NCBI GenBank assembly: GCA_016789705.1
Contig: JAEUQR010000130.1
Span: forward strand, 1 to 35,161
DNA length: 35,161 bases
Source: Acidobacteriota bacterium
GTDB lineage: Bacteria > Acidobacteriota > Vicinamibacteria > Vicinamibacterales > UBA2999
Direction: 5' to 3'
A program made the position numbers and the translations under genes. Positions 1 to 8,462 of this stretch are shown here, in pieces (positions within the stretch are counted from its first letter, which is position 1; each line of letters opens with the position of its first letter). The notes beneath the pieces are model-generated. The model was not told where the DNA came from. It saw nothing but the letters and a program-made list of their open reading frames with translations, and made no database searches.

Positions 1-1434
1 GCCCCGACCAGCGAACTCGCTGCGTTGGCCGAGCGCCCGGATGTCGTGCGCATCTCGAGCGATGCGCCCGTGCAGTCGCATACCACCGCAGACGTGGCCG
101 CGCCAACCGCCGGTCACGTGATTGGCACGCTCGGTCTGGCGGGCAGCCCGTGGAACGGGTCGTGGGTCGGCGTGGCCGTGATCGATTCCGGCCTCGCCTT
201 CTCGAAGGACTTCCGTTTCGCGAACGGCTTCTGGGACTTCACGCTGACTGACGACGCCGGCGCGCCCTTGCCGCCGACGCTGACCAAGACCTACGACGAC
301 TACGGCCACGGCACGCACGTGGCCGGGCTCATCGCCAACAACGACAACTTCGCCGAGGGTGTCTATCGCGGCGCGGCCCCATCGGCCTCGGTGTTCGCCA
401 TGAAGGTGCTGGATCGCACCGGCGCCGGCCTGACGAGCAACGTGATTCGCGCCATCGACTTCGTGATCGCCAATAGAGACTCGCTGTGGATCGACGTCAT
501 CAATCTGTCGCTCGGGCATCCGATTCTCGAGCCGGCCGCCTCCGATCCACTGGTGCAGGCCGTGGAGCGCGCGGTGCGCGCTGGCATCGTCGTGGTGGTG
601 TCGGCCGGCAACATCGGCCGCAATCCGCAGACCGGCGAGGTGGGCTACGCCGGCATCACCTCGCCCGGCAACGCGCCATCGGCCATCACGGTCGGCGCCG
701 TGGACACACGCCAGACCATCTCCCGCGGAGACGACGTCGTGCCGGCGTTCTCGTCGCGCGGGCCCACGTGGTACGACGGCCTCGCCAAACCCGACATCGT
801 CGCACCCGGCTCGCAGCTGGTCTCCACCGTCAGCTCGAGCAGCACGCTGTATCAAAAGAGCCCGTACCTGCTGACTGATAAGGTCACGAGCGACACTGAC
901 TCCACGGTCTACATGCGCTTCAGCGGCACGAGTATGGCGGCCGCCGTGACCACGGGCGTGGTCGCCCAGATGATTCAGGCCAATCGAGAGACGTGGGGCA
1001 AGGGGCCATGGCAACAGGGTGGCCAGTCTGCGCCGCCGCTGACGCCGAACGCGATCAAGGCCATCCTGCAGTACACGGCCCTCGACGTGACCGGCGCCGA
1101 TCGACTGACGCAAGGGGCCGGCGCACTGAACGGCGAAGGCGCGGTGCGCCTGGCCGCCGCCATCGACACGCGCGCGCCTGTGGGGGAACCGTGGGTGCTC
1201 GGATCGGTCGTGCCCACGTCGACCATCGACGAAGAGGCCTGGCTCTGGAGTCAGACGCTCATCTGGGGCGACAGCCTGGTCTGGGGCGACTCCATCTTCT
1301 CGAATCGCCTCGCCTGGGGTCTGAGCCTGGTGTGGGGTGACAGCCTGATCTGGGGTGACAGCCTGGTCTGGGGCGACAGCCTGGTCTGGGGCGAGAGTCT
1401 CGTCTGGAAGGACCCGCCCCCCACTCAACCCTGA
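1..1434 (+). CDS. Secreted subtilisin-like serine protease (S8), 5' end outside the window
   Basis: This is a serine endopeptidase of the subtilase family, presumably exported. The frame is open from base 1, and the TTG at 25 is probably internal: the first residues (ELAALAERPDVVRISSD) look like the end of an I9-type propeptide, so the signal peptide and most of the prodomain lie upstream. The catalytic triad is complete: Asp in VIDSG (codon 184), His in GHGTHVAG (codon 307) and Ser in SGTSMA (codon 931). The oxyanion Asn is in SAGN (codon 610). After the catalytic domain, the C-terminus (1264-1407) is a run of WGDSLV-type hexapeptides ending in a short proline-rich tail. Such repeats recur in Acidobacteriota subtilases, but I know of no proven function; a surface or sorting role is a guess. 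No partner gene is visible downstream, only a decayed FN3 gene. Confidence 0.93.
   Translation, partial: APTSELAALAERPDVVRISSDAPVQSHTTADVAAPTAGHVIGTLGLAGSPWNGSWVGVAVIDSGLAFSKDFRFANGFWDFTLTDDAGAPLPPTLTKTYDDYGHGTHVAGLIANNDNFAEGVYRGAAPSASVFAMKVLDRTGAGLTSNVIRAIDFVIANRDSLWIDVINLSLGHPILEPAASDPLVQAVERAVRAGIVVVVSAGNIGRNPQTGEVGYAGITSPGNAPSAITVGAVDTRQTISRGDDVVPAFSSRGPTWYDGLAKPDIVAPGSQLVSTVSSSSTLYQKSPYLLTDKVTSDTDSTVYMRFSGTSMAAAVTTGVVAQMIQANRETWGKGPWQQGGQSAPPLTPNAIKAILQYTALDVTGADRLTQGAGALNGEGAVRLAAAIDTRAPVGEPWVLGSVVPTSTIDEEAWLWSQTLIWGDSLVWGDSIFSNRLAWGLSLVWGDSLIWGDSLVWGDSLVWGESLVWKDPPPTQP
1264..1407 (+). repeat. 18-bp tandem repeat encoding WGDSLV hexapeptides
   Basis: The 3' end of the protease gene carries an 18-bp unit, tggggcgacagcctggtc, in about seven variants. 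It encodes WGDSLV, then a longer irregular unit containing SIFSNRLA, then WGLSLV, WGDSLI, WGDSLV, WGDSLV, WGESLV and a closing Trp. The last units are nearly identical at DNA level, differing mainly at third positions, which suggests recent expansion by slippage or unequal exchange. Confidence 0.9.
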
Positions 1435-1779
1435 CGGCTCGAGTGGATCGAGGCGTGATGCCGGCGCCGCTACTGCCCGAGCCTGAGTCCGCCTGCTCGT
1501 GGCGCGCCGCGACCGCCTGCTGGCCTTCAGTCTCGTCTGACGGGCGCGCCGACGTCGACTGTGTCCGAGCGCCTGCATGGAATTCCCGGGCAGCCGCAGG
1601 CCGCGCGGCGATGGGGGGCCCCGCCGCCCGCCCCCGGGCGCATCTCCGCATGGCATGACTCTGGCTGGTTGTCCCATACGCGGGTCTGCGGCCACTTGGG
1701 TTCTGGTCGGCCGATCGCGGGCCGATCGCGGTGGCGCCTGGCGCGGTGACGACGGGCATCGGCTTCTCGCTGCGGCGCG
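1435..1779. other. Gene-free stretch after the protease
   Basis: About 345 bases between the protease stop and the first recognisable FN3 remnant. Short open frames on both strands have no recognisable composition or motif. I see no RNA gene, and only a small direct repeat of ggccgatcgc near 1708-1730. It is probably eroded sequence belonging to the following pseudogene. Confidence 0.5.
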
Positions 1780-2326
1780 ACGTGCCACCCCCGGCACCTG
1801 ACGGGTTGCGGGCGTCGGTCGAATTGGTCGCGAACGCACAGGGCAGCGCACCGCCGGCCGCTCCGCCGTTCGTCTCGGGCTGGATGAGTGGGTCGCGGTT
1901 GACCCCCACTTGGACACCGCCCTTCGTGGGCGGCGTGGCGACGAGCTATCTCGTGGAGGCCTGCGCGGCCACGGGGGCGACCAGCCTGACGCCGCCGGCA
2001 TCAGTCCGCCGTCGCCGCAAGTGCGGCTGCAGGTCGGCAACGTGGCGGCGCCGCCGTACGCCCGGCAGAACCTGCAGGCCACGGCCGCGGGCGGCACCGT
2101 GACGTTCACATGGAGCTGGCCGTTCTGGCAGGGTGTGGTCACCGGCCACGGCCTGGTCGCGGGCTCCGGGCCGGGGCTCTCCAACCTGGCGCAGGTCACG
2201 CTGGGCGCGGCCACGCAGGCGTCGTTCGGCGGCGTGCCGCCCGGCACCTACTACGTGCGCATGCACGCACTGAACGCGGCCGGCGCCAGCATCGCCTCGG
2301 ACGAAGTCGCGCTGGTCGTGCGATAG
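1780..2326 (+). pseudogene. Decayed gene with fibronectin type III (FN3) domain remnants
   Basis: Two reading frames must be joined to recover FN3 sequence. The first frame (about 1780-2000) gives PPAPDGLRASVEL and then an FN3 N-terminal half with LTPTWTPPFVGGVATSYLVEA. The second frame (about 2000-2326, ending at a stop) resumes with SPPSPQVRLQVG, which is what normally ends an FN3 domain. It then gives a nearly complete further domain with TVTFTWSWP and GTYYVRMHALNAAG. Most of the C-terminal half of the middle domain is missing at the junction, so I infer an internal deletion plus frameshift. No start codon with a ribosome binding site is convincing. FN3 arrays of this type sit in secreted proteins. 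A sequencing error could explain a frameshift but not the missing half domain. Confidence 0.6.
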
Positions 2327-2440
2327 GCACGTTCCGGTCACGGCGCTCGCCCTGTCTCCGCGCGCTCAAGTCGCTCGACTCGACGGCCGAATATCAGGGT
2401 GGAAGGCGCCTGGACGACGGGACGGCGCCGGGAGGCCATC

Positions 2441-2884
2441 ATGATCGTCAGGCAAGTCATGTCGACCAAAGTCTTCACCGTGCTGCCCGACAAGACGCTC
2501 TTCGTGGCCGGTGAGTTGATGGATTGGGCGCATGTTCGCCATGTGCCCGTCGTCGATGCCCACGGCCGGCTCGTCGGCATCGTCAGCCACCGCGATCTCC
2601 TGCGCGCCTCGATCTCGAGCGTCGAGACCCATATCGTGCGGGCCGAACGCCGTCAGCACCTCGCGCAGATCACCGTGGCGCAGGTCATGCAGACACCGAC
2701 GCACACGGTGACACCCGAAACCACTGTCCGGCAGGCGGCAGCCACGATGCGGGCGTTCCACGTCGGCTGTCTGCCGGTCATCGAGCATGGCGTACTGGTC
2801 GGCATCGTCACGGCGCACGACATGCTCGGCCTCATCGTCCATTCACCGTCCTTGTCCGAGCCTCAGGCCTCCAGCGCCGCCTGA
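2441..2884 (+). CDS. CBS domain pair protein
   Basis: A small cytoplasmic protein of 147 residues made of two CBS motifs (a Bateman module), a fold that usually binds adenine nucleotides and acts as an energy or ligand sensor. The first CBS runs from VRQVMSTKVFTVLPDKTL to GRLVGIVSHRDLL, and the second from VAQVMQTPTHTVTPETTV to GVLVGIVTAHDML. Both have the usual VGIV-x-x-x-D ending. No catalytic domain is attached. The start at 2441 is chosen over the longer open frame from 2399 because GGAGG lies at 2431-2435, five bases ahead, and because MIVRQVM begins the domain directly. No neighbour suggests a specific partner. Confidence 0.88.
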   Translation: MIVRQVMSTKVFTVLPDKTLFVAGELMDWAHVRHVPVVDAHGRLVGIVSHRDLLRASISSVETHIVRAERRQHLAQITVAQVMQTPTHTVTPETTVRQAAATMRAFHVGCLPVIEHGVLVGIVTAHDMLGLIVHSPSLSEPQASSAA

Positions 2885-3041
2885 ACCACGACGAGTTCGT
2901 CGATATGGGTCGCCGTGTCACGGAGCCGATGGGTCGTGACCGCGTAGCGGCCCTCGAGCCGGGAGAGCAATGCGGAATGGGTTCATGGCTCCTCCGCGGC
3001 TCGCGCGAATCCTGGCAGTCGCGAAGCGGCGGCTGAGGCCG
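2885..3041. other. Intergenic region between convergent genes
   Basis: 157 bases between the CBS gene and the convergent dehydrogenase-like gene. It holds a 6-bp inverted repeat, GTCACG (2917-2922) with CGTGAC (2935-2940), and a tight palindrome at 2889-2902 just after the CBS stop. Neither is followed by a T run, so a terminator role is only possible. Confidence 0.35.
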
Positions 3042-4496
3042 TCACGGCCGCAGGCGGACGATGACGCCGGTCGTTTCGCCGGGCCGAGCGGTCGTCGGCT
3101 CGTCGGAGATCGCAGCGTAGACGACGCCGTCGCGGCTCACCAGATCCTCGAGCCGACCGGGAAGGCCGGGCACCAGACCATCGAGCTCGACGGGCACGCC
3201 TAGCCGCACGACGCCCGCGGGCAGCACGCGCATCGCACCGGCAACGAGTGGCGCGAGATCGCGCACGCCTTCCGCAGTCAAGGTGTCGAAGCGCAGCCGC
3301 GGCTCGGCGCCATCGCGACCGGCCAGAAAGCGCGCCTTGCCCTCGCCGGCACCTGGGCCGCCACGCGCCCCGCCGAGCGGACCAACCAGCGCCCCGGCGG
3401 GCCCGTCCGGCAGCAGACCGAGAAGCTGACGCGTGAACGGATGCCAGCCGAACGCCAGGGGATGCGTGTGCACGCCGGTGAGGGCACCGTCGGCGGGCGT
3501 GTGTCCTTCGGCGGTGAGCCTGACCACGGCCGGCACCGGCAGACTCGCCGCAGGCTGACCGTCGAAGCCGAGCCCGGCCGGCAGCGACGCGTAGAGCAGG
3601 CCATCGGGACCAAAGGCCAGGCGCGGCCCTTCCGCCAGCGCGCGTTCTGAGACCCCTTCGGCTGAGGTGTCGGGCGAGAGCGCCGCGTCGAAGATCGGCG
3701 CCGGTTCGCCGAGGCGATCGGCGACTTCACGCAGCCGCACGATACGCGCACGCAGGCGATCGCCCCCGTCGAGGTACGTATAGGCGACAAACACCTGGTG
3801 CGTTGCAGCGAAATCCGGATCGACGGTGAGGGCAACCGCGCCGGCCGGCGGCGGATCCAGCAGTGCCGCGGCCTGGAGCGCCACCGACACCCGGTCAGGG
3901 TCGCCCGGATACAGCACGCGCACACGCCCGCCGTATTCCGCCACCAGCACGCGCCCGTCGGGCAGTGGCCCAAGCTGCGCCGGCATCCGCACGTCCCGCG
4001 CCACGACGTCGGCGGCAAGGCCAAAGCCGATGTCGAGGCCGACGTCAGACACTTCCGTCCCTCGCCGGTCGGTGACGGCATCCGGCAGCGCCGTCGCTAC
4101 AGCGGCCGCCCGTGCCGTGATCTTCTGCAGGGTGATCGGCGCAGAACGCTCGCTTTCGAAACCCCCGGCTTCGTACACGGCCGTGACTTCCACGGTGTGA
4201 ACGCCGTCGCTCATCGGCGGCAGTGGCGCGGAGCAGTCGGATTCGGTGGCGTCGACGACACAACGAGTCGCCGTGAGCGCCACCGCGACGCCGTCCACGT
4301 ACGCGCGAAATGACACCTGAGTGCCATCGCCGGGCTGGTACCAGGCAAGGCGTTCGCGCCCCGTGACCTGCGTCGCGCCAGGCACCGGCGCCGGCGCAGA
4401 CGGCGCCGGCGACTTGCCGCCACACGCGGCGGCGACAAGCGACGCCACCAACGCCAAAGCGAGCCGGAAAGCGGTCCGCGCGGCGGGCGCAAGCAT
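3042..4496 (-). CDS. Glucose/sorbosone dehydrogenase-like beta-propeller lipoprotein
   Basis: A predicted exported lipoprotein of about 484 residues. A hydrophobic signal ends in LVAAAC, with the lipobox Cys near residue 25. A short Ig/FN3-like segment follows (about 40-130: ERLAWYQPGDGTQVSFRAYVDG to HTVEVTAVYE). The rest resembles the PQQ-type glucose/sorbosone dehydrogenase propeller: MPAQLGPLPDGRVLVAEYGGRVRV, LTVDPDFAATHQVFVAYTY, RLAFGPDGLLYASL and THPLAFGWHP. That family oxidises sugars in the periplasm, but substrate and cofactor cannot be read here. The open frame extends to 4586. I prefer the ATG at 4496 because a -10-like TAAGAT lies 7 nt upstream (4504-4509); 4505 is the alternative. 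The gene is convergent with the CBS gene. Confidence 0.78.
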   Translation of the reverse strand: MLAPAARTAFRLALALVASLVAAACGGKSPAPSAPAPVPGATQVTGRERLAWYQPGDGTQVSFRAYVDGVAVALTATRCVVDATESDCSAPLPPMSDGVHTVEVTAVYEAGGFESERSAPITLQKITARAAAVATALPDAVTDRRGTEVSDVGLDIGFGLAADVVARDVRMPAQLGPLPDGRVLVAEYGGRVRVLYPGDPDRVSVALQAAALLDPPPAGAVALTVDPDFAATHQVFVAYTYLDGGDRLRARIVRLREVADRLGEPAPIFDAALSPDTSAEGVSERALAEGPRLAFGPDGLLYASLPAGLGFDGQPAASLPVPAVVRLTAEGHTPADGALTGVHTHPLAFGWHPFTRQLLGLLPDGPAGALVGPLGGARGGPGAGEGKARFLAGRDGAEPRLRFDTLTAEGVRDLAPLVAGAMRVLPAGVVRLGVPVELDGLVPGLPGRLEDLVSRDGVVYAAISDEPTTARPGETTGVIVRLRP

Positions 4497-4503
4497 GTCG
4501 TCC

Positions 4504-4509
4504 ATCTTA
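4504..4509 (-). promoter_or_regulatory. Possible -10 box for a leaderless start (TAAGAT)
   Basis: On the minus strand TAAGAT is followed by 7 bases and the ATG at 4496, placing transcription start at or next to the start codon. No Shine-Dalgarno precedes that ATG. The -35 region is weak (TTGCCG at a long, 19-base spacing). Confidence 0.35.
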
Positions 4510-4611
4510 CGGCGGAGCAGAGCCGCTACGGCAAGCTCAACAGCAGCGGCAGCTGAGCCGGCGATGCGCTGCCGCTGAAAGGGCACGGGAACCGCCGGCG
4601 GGAAGCAACGC

Positions 4612-4644
4612 CACCGGGAGCGCCAGCCTGGGCAGCTCCCGGTG
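4612..4644 (-). terminator. Strong hairpin downstream of the hsp20 gene
   Basis: A perfect 10-bp inverted repeat, CACCGGGAGC (4612-4621) with GCTCCCGGTG (4635-4644), encloses 13 bases that can pair further. It begins 22 bases after the Hsp20 stop codon on the minus strand. The following bases are only moderately T-rich (GCGTTGCTTCCC), so it is either a weak intrinsic terminator or an mRNA 3'-end stabiliser. Confidence 0.6.
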
Positions 4645-4666
4645 AAGTCTGGTCGTGCGAAGGCGC

Positions 4667-5122
4667 CTACGAGATTGGCAGCCTCTTGGGCTCGGGCGTC
4701 GCAATCTTGCCGAGGGGCACCTTCACCTCGAGCACTCCGTCCTTGAAGTTCGCTTCCGCCTTGTCGAGCAGCGCCCCTTCGGGCAGCGGCACGAACCGCT
4801 CGAAGGAACCATAGAGCCGCTCGGTGCGGAAGTACCCGATCTTCTTCTCTTCCTTTTCTTCCTTACGCTCACCGGCGATGGTGAGACCCTCGGCACTCAC
4901 GTCGACCCTCACGTCCTCCTTCTTGAGGCCCGGCAGGTCCGCCTTCACGAACAGGGCACCTTCCTTCTCGGCGACCTCAATCGCGGGCGCGAAGCTCATG
5001 TCCTTCCACGGCGCCAGGCGGCCGAAGGGGTACCCCTCGAACATCCGGTCCATCTCGTCGCGCATCTGATCGAACAGCGAAAACGCGCGCGGCTTCGTGA
5101 CTTTCTCCAGGAGCGCGGCCAT
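4667..5122 (-). CDS. Hsp20/alpha-crystallin family small heat shock protein
   Basis: An ATP-independent holdase chaperone of 151 residues. The N-terminal arm contains SLFDQMRDEMDRMFEGY. The alpha-crystallin domain runs from about residue 50 (PAIEVAEKEGALFVKADLPGL) to about 140 and includes DVRVDVSAEGLTIAGERK, YGSFERFVPLP and the signature FKDGVLEVKVP. The C-terminal LPI matches the I/V/L-x-I tail that docks neighbouring subunits. The start at 5122 is chosen over the open frame to 5227 because it gives a normal Hsp20 beginning and is preceded by a purine-rich GGAGAAAGGAAGGG. I looked for a CIRCE element upstream and did not find one. A strong hairpin follows the gene. Confidence 0.95.
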   Translation of the reverse strand: MAALLEKVTKPRAFSLFDQMRDEMDRMFEGYPFGRLAPWKDMSFAPAIEVAEKEGALFVKADLPGLKKEDVRVDVSAEGLTIAGERKEEKEEKKIGYFRTERLYGSFERFVPLPEGALLDKAEANFKDGVLEVKVPLGKIATPEPKRLPIS

Positions 5123-5239
5123 GATCCAACCCTTCCTTTCTCCGCATCCCTGATGGCGATGCGTGGTTCGGCCCGGGTCCGCGTCCCGATGGCCGATCCA
5201 ATGTGAAAGGTGCATCAAGTCTGCCAAGGGCCAGGGCCA

Positions 5240-5258
5240 CGGATCGGCCCGTGATCCG
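5240..5258. repeat. Inverted repeat in the hsp20/esterase intergenic region
   Basis: CGGATC (5240-5245) and GATCCG (5253-5258) form a 6-bp stem with a 7-base loop. It lies about 75 bases beyond the stop of the esterase gene and upstream of hsp20, both on the minus strand. It could be a weak terminator for the esterase or a protein site ahead of hsp20. No T run is visible. Confidence 0.3.
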
Positions 5259-5331
5259 CCAGGTCACCAGCCGGGCATGGGGAATTTCCATCACTCGGGG
5301 TCCCGGCGTCGCGAAGCGCAGCGGCGGGCCT

Positions 5332-6972
5332 TCAGTACTGCCACCAGGGCGTCGTCATACCCTCGGGCTTGTGCCGCGCGATGTGGGCGGCCATCTGCTT
5401 CAGGCGCTCCGCCATGGTCTCCGGGCCCTGCCAGCAGTGCCCTTTGCCATCGCCGTACAGGAAGAACCCCTCGTAGTGCGGGTTCTGGGTGGTCTTCATC
5501 CACTGCTCGAGTTCCTTCGTCGAGTTGTTGAGGAAGAAGTTGTCCATCGTGCCCGTATAGACGTGCACTTTGTCGACGAGCTTCGGGCCCACCGTGGACC
5601 AGTTGCGCTTCAGGTACTCGAGCAGGTCGTAGTGGTCACGCCAGTACTCGGCGACCTTGCGGTTGATGACACCCGTGCGTTTGTCGAACAGCGGCTCGAA
5701 GTAACCGTCTCTCCCGAGCGGGCCGAACACCGCCGACCAGATGTCGAGCTGCTCGCCGGAGCGGCCCTTCGTGCCGTTCACGAGCTCCATGTGATTGCGC
5801 TGCTCCGACGTAAGCCGCACATGCCCGTTGATTTCGCGGGTGTTGATGATCGGCACGGTGCGCCAGTCGATCTTCCGGTAGTAGGCGTTCTCGTCGGTGT
5901 AGATGTTGATGCCCTCCACATCCGTGAAGGTCACCGAATCGGGGCAGTACGACCAGACGCCGCCGTAGAAATCCGGATAGAAGATCTGGTGCGCGAGTGA
6001 GATCCAGCCGCCGGTCGAGCCGCCGTCGGTGATCCGCGCCCACGGTTCGCCGATGATCCGGAAGCGGCGCTCCACTTCGGGAATCAGCTCCTGCATGATG
6101 GCGTCGCCGTAGGGCCCGACGTTGACCGAGTTCACGCCGTAGCTGTCGTCGAAGTACGGCGCCGGGTGCTGCAGCGTCACGACGACCATGCGGGGAAAGT
6201 CGTCGCGCATCCACGCCCGGTGCAGGTCGCCGCCCTCTTCGAACCCGAGAGGCGCGCCGAGCGAGAAGTGGCCCTGCCGGTAGAGCACCGGGTACTTGAC
6301 GGTCGACGTCTCGTAGTCGCGCGGCAGCAGCACCGTGGCGCCGAGGTAGATGGGCCGGCCCCAGAACTTCGTGAGCAGCGGGCTCTGGATCTTGAGGCGC
6401 TTCACGAACGCGGTCTCCGCCGGCGCGGTCACCGGGCCGATCACCTGGTCGGTCGACAGACGAATGCGTTCGGTCGCCTGATCGATGCGCACCGTCTGCG
6501 GGCGGCTGTAGAGATTGCCCGGCGAGACGTTCCAGTGCTGACCCTCCCACTGGTCGTCGTGCATCCAGACCGTGTGGCCATCGGCGCGCTTGAACTCCGA
6601 GTAGAGGTTCACGAACGCCTGCACCACATAGTCGCCGGGCGGCAGATCCTTGAGGCTCGCCAGCGGCGTGCCCAGGTCCGACACGTCGATGATGGCGGCC
6701 TGGCCAGGGGCCAGATTCTCGACGTCACGTCCGAAGAACGGGGTGCCGGTGCGGCCAATCTGCAGGCGCGGCTCGCGGTCGCCGCTCCGGGCCACGATGA
6801 AGTAGACGCGGCCGGTGACCGGCGTACTGCGCACCGAGGCTGGCACGCTGATCTCGACCTTCAGCCCCCGATCGAACGGCGAACGTGCCGGAGTCTGCGG
6901 CTTCGATGACTGCGCGCCGAGGCTGACCGCTGAGACCAGAAGAACGGCGAGCGTGACGACTGGATGTGTCAT
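5332..6972 (-). CDS. Secreted putative esterase (alpha/beta hydrolase, esterase D-like)
   Basis: An exported hydrolase of 546 residues with a signal peptide (MTHPVVTLAVLLVSAVSLGAQ). Residues about 35-190 form a beta-rich N-terminal region. The alpha/beta-hydrolase domain follows, with GATVLLPRDYETSTVKYPVLY, the nucleophile elbow GGSTGG (Ser319), and likely acid and base at TMDNF (Asp478) and GKGHCW (His512). This matches the putative esterase family typified by esterase D and tannase-like secreted proteins. The substrate cannot be read. No Shine-Dalgarno is seen; a GATAGC hexamer lies 6 bases upstream of the ATG, so the message may be leaderless. The next gene upstream on the same strand ends 51 bases away and encodes a secreted peptidase. 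Confidence 0.85.
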   Translation of the reverse strand: MTHPVVTLAVLLVSAVSLGAQSSKPQTPARSPFDRGLKVEISVPASVRSTPVTGRVYFIVARSGDREPRLQIGRTGTPFFGRDVENLAPGQAAIIDVSDLGTPLASLKDLPPGDYVVQAFVNLYSEFKRADGHTVWMHDDQWEGQHWNVSPGNLYSRPQTVRIDQATERIRLSTDQVIGPVTAPAETAFVKRLKIQSPLLTKFWGRPIYLGATVLLPRDYETSTVKYPVLYRQGHFSLGAPLGFEEGGDLHRAWMRDDFPRMVVVTLQHPAPYFDDSYGVNSVNVGPYGDAIMQELIPEVERRFRIIGEPWARITDGGSTGGWISLAHQIFYPDFYGGVWSYCPDSVTFTDVEGINIYTDENAYYRKIDWRTVPIINTREINGHVRLTSEQRNHMELVNGTKGRSGEQLDIWSAVFGPLGRDGYFEPLFDKRTGVINRKVAEYWRDHYDLLEYLKRNWSTVGPKLVDKVHVYTGTMDNFFLNNSTKELEQWMKTTQNPHYEGFFLYGDGKGHCWQGPETMAERLKQMAAHIARHKPEGMTTPWWQY

Positions 6973-7023
6973 GACGCGGCTATCGTCCCCGAGCCGCGCG
7001 CGGCGGTCAACCCGTGCCGTGGC

Positions 7024-8457
7024 TCAGGGCAGCCGCGGCACGCGAGCCAGAAGGCCGTCCTGCTTCATGACCGCCTCGATCTCCTGCGGCGTGCTGGCGA
7101 GCGACGGCGTGAAGTTCTCCATGCCGGTCTTCGTGATGACGATGGTGTCCTCCATCCGCACGTAGAGCTTCTCGTCGGGAATCCACATCATCGGGTCCAC
7201 GGTGAACACCATCCCCTCCCGGAACGGCTGGCCCCAGATCACGCCCGGGTCGTGCACCGTCATGCCCACGGGGTGCTGCAGGTGACCGCGGAACGTCAGC
7301 ATCTCCTCGGCCGCCTTGCGGTGCGCCGGTGAGGCGAAGACGGTGCGCGCCAGCACCGGCTCCATGTCGCGCCTGGCCCGCACGAGCACTTCTTCTGGCG
7401 TGACGCCAGGCCCGATGTAGCGGAAGAACGCCGTCCGATAGTCGAGGATGAACGTGGCCAGCGTGCGCTGCGCGACGGTGTAGGTGCCGCTCACCGGCCA
7501 CATGCGCGTGACATCGCTCGTGTAGTAGCGAAGATCGGGCGCGTAGTCCATCAGCACCATGTCGCCCGCCTTGAGCGCGTCGGAGTTGCGCGAGTAGTGC
7601 CCCATCCACGCGTTCGTGCCGCCACCGGCAATCGGGTTGTAGCCCTCGAAGCGCGCGCCGTTGGCCAGAAAGACGAATCGGGCCGCGGCCGCCACCTGAT
7701 ACTCGAACACGCCGGGGCGCGTGCCCTTCATCGCTTCGAGGATGCCGAGCGCCGCCAGGTCCGACGCTTTGCGGATGAGCGCGATCTCCCGCGGGCTCTT
7801 CGTCTGCCGGAGCGTGTCGAGGATCGGCGTCAGGTTGCGGCGCTCGAGCGATGGATATCGCGCATCGAGGAGGCCAAGGAAATGGGCCTCGCGCGAGGGC
7901 CGCCCGTCCCACGGATCGGCAGCCACGCCCGCCTGATGGCCGAGGATCTCGTCGCGGCTCTGCGCCTCACCTTCCGCCGGGCTGAACGGCACGTAGAGCA
8001 CCGGCCGCGGGCCACGGAGCATCGCGTTGAAGGTCTGGCGCGAGAGCAGTTCTACGGGCGCCACGTCGTCCACGCCGGTGAGCCGCTTCACCTCGGCTTG
8101 ATCTTCGGCCGACCACACGGTGCCGGTGCTGCGCTCGAGCGCCTCGTTACGATGCGACAGGTAGAGCACCGTGCGGCGCGTGCGGCCGTCGAGCACGAGA
8201 TACGCGTGCGGGCTTTCGAGCCCCGTCAGGTAGTAGAACTCGTTCGACTGGCGGAAGACCTTGAAGCCATCGACACCCGGCGCGCCCTGGATGACGGCGA
8301 TCGCCTGCGGCCCGATGGCGTCGAACACCTGATTCCGCCGGGCGGCGAACTCCTCGACCGGAAAGTCGCTCTGGTACGGCGCCACGCCCTGGCCGCGCAA
8401 CAGCGCGGCAGACAGCAGCACGAGGGCGAGGAACGGCACACGACGCGGATTGGCCAT
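7024..8457 (-). CDS. Secreted M24 family Xaa-Pro aminopeptidase-like protein
   Basis: A metallopeptidase of 477 residues resembling aminopeptidase P. The ATG at 8457 gives a signal peptide (MANPRRVPFLALVLLSAALLRGQ). The N-terminal creatinase-like domain (about 35-210) includes EFYYLTGL and LYLSHRNEALE. The pita-bread domain follows from about 215. Metal ligands by comparison with PepP are Asp304, Asp315, His395 (with His402 in VHDPG), position 421 and Glu436 (RMEDTIVIT). Position 421 is Asp (FTVDPM) where the family normally has Glu (TVEP), a conservative but unusual change at a ligand. The open frame reaches 8544, but 8457 is preferred: a TAGCAT hexamer sits 5 bases upstream and no ribosome binding site is present, suggesting a leaderless message. 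A second M24 gene at 29263 keeps the usual Glu. Confidence 0.9.
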   Translation of the reverse strand: MANPRRVPFLALVLLSAALLRGQGVAPYQSDFPVEEFAARRNQVFDAIGPQAIAVIQGAPGVDGFKVFRQSNEFYYLTGLESPHAYLVLDGRTRRTVLYLSHRNEALERSTGTVWSAEDQAEVKRLTGVDDVAPVELLSRQTFNAMLRGPRPVLYVPFSPAEGEAQSRDEILGHQAGVAADPWDGRPSREAHFLGLLDARYPSLERRNLTPILDTLRQTKSPREIALIRKASDLAALGILEAMKGTRPGVFEYQVAAAARFVFLANGARFEGYNPIAGGGTNAWMGHYSRNSDALKAGDMVLMDYAPDLRYYTSDVTRMWPVSGTYTVAQRTLATFILDYRTAFFRYIGPGVTPEEVLVRARRDMEPVLARTVFASPAHRKAAEEMLTFRGHLQHPVGMTVHDPGVIWGQPFREGMVFTVDPMMWIPDEKLYVRMEDTIVITKTGMENFTPSLASTPQEIEAVMKQDGLLARVPRLP

Positions 8458-8462
8458 GCCGA

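Noticed and set aside
1259..1909. 216-codon open frame on the minus strand
   Set aside because: It is antisense to the WGDSLV repeats and the eroded region. The repeats create an Arg/Pro/Gly-rich shadow frame with no recognisable domain or start signal.
2885..3041. Intrinsic terminator between the CBS gene and the convergent lipoprotein gene
   Set aside because: Short inverted repeats exist but none is followed by a T run, so I do not call a terminator.
5123..5331. CIRCE or other heat-shock operator upstream of hsp20
   Set aside because: No TTAGCACTC-N9-GAGTGCTAA-like inverted repeat was found. Only an unrelated 6-bp repeat is present.
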